Assembly (NCBI RefSeq): GCF_000717345.1
Contig: NZ_JNZA01000006.1
Coordinates: 124,001 to 188,000, forward strand
DNA length: 64,000 nucleotides
Direction of reading: 5' to 3'
Origin: Streptomyces lydicus
GTDB lineage: Bacteria; Actinomycetota; Actinomycetes; Streptomycetales; Streptomycetaceae
Positions 62,824-64,000 of this stretch are shown here, one piece after another. The number at the start of each line of letters is the position of its first letter. Within the stretch, counting starts at the first letter, position 1. A model generated the notes under the pieces. The model did not search any database. It saw only the letters and a list, made by a program, of their open reading frames with translations, and was not told the origin of the DNA. Made by a program: the position numbers and the translations under genes.

Positions 62824-63549
62824 ATGAGCAAGCGCGCGCTCCTGGAGGTGATCGCGCTCGGACCGCAGGACGCGGTCGCCGCCCAGGCCGGCGGTGCCGA
62901 CCGCCTGGAACTCGTCACCGACATGGCGGCCGACGGGCTCACCCCGCCCAGGGCCACCTTCGCGGCGATCCGGGCGGCCGTCGACCTCCCGCTGCGGGTG
63001 ATGCTGCGGGCCACCGACGGGTTCGCGGCCGGTGACCCGGCGGCGCTGTGCGAGGAGGCGGCGGCGCTGCGGGCGGAGGGCGCCGAGGAATTCGTCCTGG
63101 GGTTCCTGACCCCGGACGGGCGGCCCGACCTGGAGGCGGTGGCCGCGCTGGCCGAGGTGATCGACGGCTGCCGGTGGACCTTCCACCGGGCCATCGACCG
63201 GGCCGCCGACCGCGAGGCGCTCCGCAAGGAGCTGGCGGGGACGGCGGGCGCCGCGGGGCTCGACACGTATCTGACGGCCGGTGACGCACGCGGCGTCGAG
63301 GCGGGGCTGCCGGTGCTGCTCGCCGAACAGGCGCGGACCGCGGCGGCCGAGCCCGGGTACGCGCCGCGGATCCTGGTGGGCGGCGGACTCGGACTCGGCC
63401 ATCTGCCGGCGCTGCGCGCGGCCGGCCTCGACGCCTTCCACATCGGCGGCGCGGCCCGGCCGGACGGCTGGTCAGCCCCGGTGGACGCCGCGGCGGTACG
63501 GGAGTGGCGGGAGGCGCTCGACGGGGTGGCGGTCCAGAGGATCTCGTAG
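62824..63549 (+). CDS. cutC: CutC family protein
   Basis: A 241-residue TIM-barrel protein. LLEVIALGPQDAVAAQAGGADRLELVTDMAADGLTP is the CutC N-terminal signature, and WTFHRAIDRAADRE and ILVGGGLGLGHLPAL follow. CutC was linked to copper homeostasis in enterobacteria, but its enzymatic role is unsettled. Divergent from the HD-domain gene (106-base gap). Confidence 0.9.
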   Translation: MSKRALLEVIALGPQDAVAAQAGGADRLELVTDMAADGLTPPRATFAAIRAAVDLPLRVMLRATDGFAAGDPAALCEEAAALRAEGAEEFVLGFLTPDGRPDLEAVAALAEVIDGCRWTFHRAIDRAADREALRKELAGTAGAAGLDTYLTAGDARGVEAGLPVLLAEQARTAAAEPGYAPRILVGGGLGLGHLPALRAAGLDAFHIGGAARPDGWSAPVDAAAVREWREALDGVAVQRIS

Positions 63550-63559
63550 GTCAATACAC

Positions 63560-64000
63560 CTAGGCCACGCCCTGCGGCGAGTCGGCGGTGCGTGCGGGTG
63601 CGGGGGCCGGCGTCCCGGAGGACGTAGCGATCAGGGTGGTGCCACCGGGGCCGTCGGTACCGGCGCCGCCCCCGCTCACCCGTCGCCGGGTGCTGACCGC
63701 CCCCAACGACACAGCGACCAGGGCCAGCACGGTCGACACGAGCGGGAACCAGTGCGCGCCGAGGACGGTGAGGGCAAGGCTGCCGACGCCGCCGGCGGCG
63801 GCCACCCCCAGATAGAGGGCGCTGCTGTTGAGGGAGATCAGCAGCGGGGCGCTGGAAGGTTCGATGGAGGCCAGGTGGTGCGGCAGCGCGACCGCGACGG
63901 CCCAGCCGGCGAGCGGCGCGACCCCGGCGTAGAGCAGCGCTCCGGTCATCGTCGCGGAGGCCCAGGGGAGGGCGAGGAAGGCCGCCGCGGCCGCGCTGCC
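63560..64000 (-). CDS. MFS transporter, C-terminal part (continues past the right edge)
   Basis: The frame is open from its stop at 63560 to the end of the window, so the gene is partial. The visible ~146 residues contain about four membrane helices (PLAGWAVAVALP, LLISLNSSALYLGVAAAGGVGSLALTVLG, WFPLVSTVLALVAVSLGAV) and a disordered Gly/Pro tail. The NSSALYLGVAAAGGVGG-like text is typical of the last helices of DHA1-type efflux pumps. Confidence 0.78.
   Translation of the reverse strand, partial: GSAAAAAFLALPWASATMTGALLYAGVAPLAGWAVAVALPHHLASIEPSSAPLLISLNSSALYLGVAAAGGVGSLALTVLGAHWFPLVSTVLALVAVSLGAVSTRRRVSGGGAGTDGPGGTTLIATSSGTPAPAPARTADSPQGVA

Overview
The window is a high-GC actinobacterial chromosome segment, almost certainly Streptomyces. 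Evidence: GC-rich third codon positions, many GTG starts, and a recognisable block of genus core genes. That block includes hbpS-senS-senR, terD, the diguanylate cyclase cdgB, nagK-nagA, otsA/otsB, gpgS, thrC, a cspA-type gene, a groES-less groEL, and the murR-murQ-murP cluster. From memory this order resembles the S. coelicolor region around SCO4277-SCO4310; no search was run.

Positions 1-2833 are an accessory stretch of small hypothetical genes, one with visibly lower GC. Positions 2834-2884 and 20034-20084 are 51-base direct repeats (49/51 identical) that look like the 3' half of a tRNA-Thr(UGU). They bracket a 17.2-kb island with no visible integrase. A strong hairpin terminator directly follows the right copy. 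Neither copy has a 5' tRNA half beside it, so the intact tRNA and probably another element should lie further left.

The island is a putative anti-phage/modification locus in three transcription units. (i) Rightward: a truncated Vsr endonuclease and two tandem C5-cytosine methyltransferase genes. The first encodes Arg where the catalytic Cys should be; the second keeps it. (ii) Leftward, with ATGA-type overlaps: a 1218-aa fusion of a sigma-70 factor, an XRE-type helix-turn-helix and a GHKL (MutL/Hsp90-like) ATPase, then a protein of unknown family, then a DUF6339-like protein. (iii) Rightward, divergent from (ii): a NERD-domain SF1 helicase, a DrmA-like helicase, a DrmB-like DUF1998 protein and a second SF1 helicase. 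The DrmA-DrmB pair is the DISARM core, but DrmC and the class-defining DrmD/DrmE are absent. The sigma-GHKL arm recalls MutL/Vsr/Dcm-associated systems. I read this as a DISARM-like hybrid that may carry its own transcriptional control.

From 20.7 to 64 kb the genes are chromosomal core: membrane and metabolic genes, the haem-sensing HbpS/SenS/SenR set, a decayed map/XRE gene pair, and CdgB. An amino-sugar block follows (PfkB kinase, nagA, nagK, a sugar-binding lipoprotein, with DasR-like sites between nagK and the lipoprotein). Then come trehalose and glucosylglycerate genes, thrC behind a SAM-I riboswitch, a CIRCE-controlled groEL, an FG-GAP secreted protein, the MurNAc uptake/catabolism set with tandem RpiR-type operators, and assorted housekeeping genes. 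An MFS transporter gene runs off the right edge.
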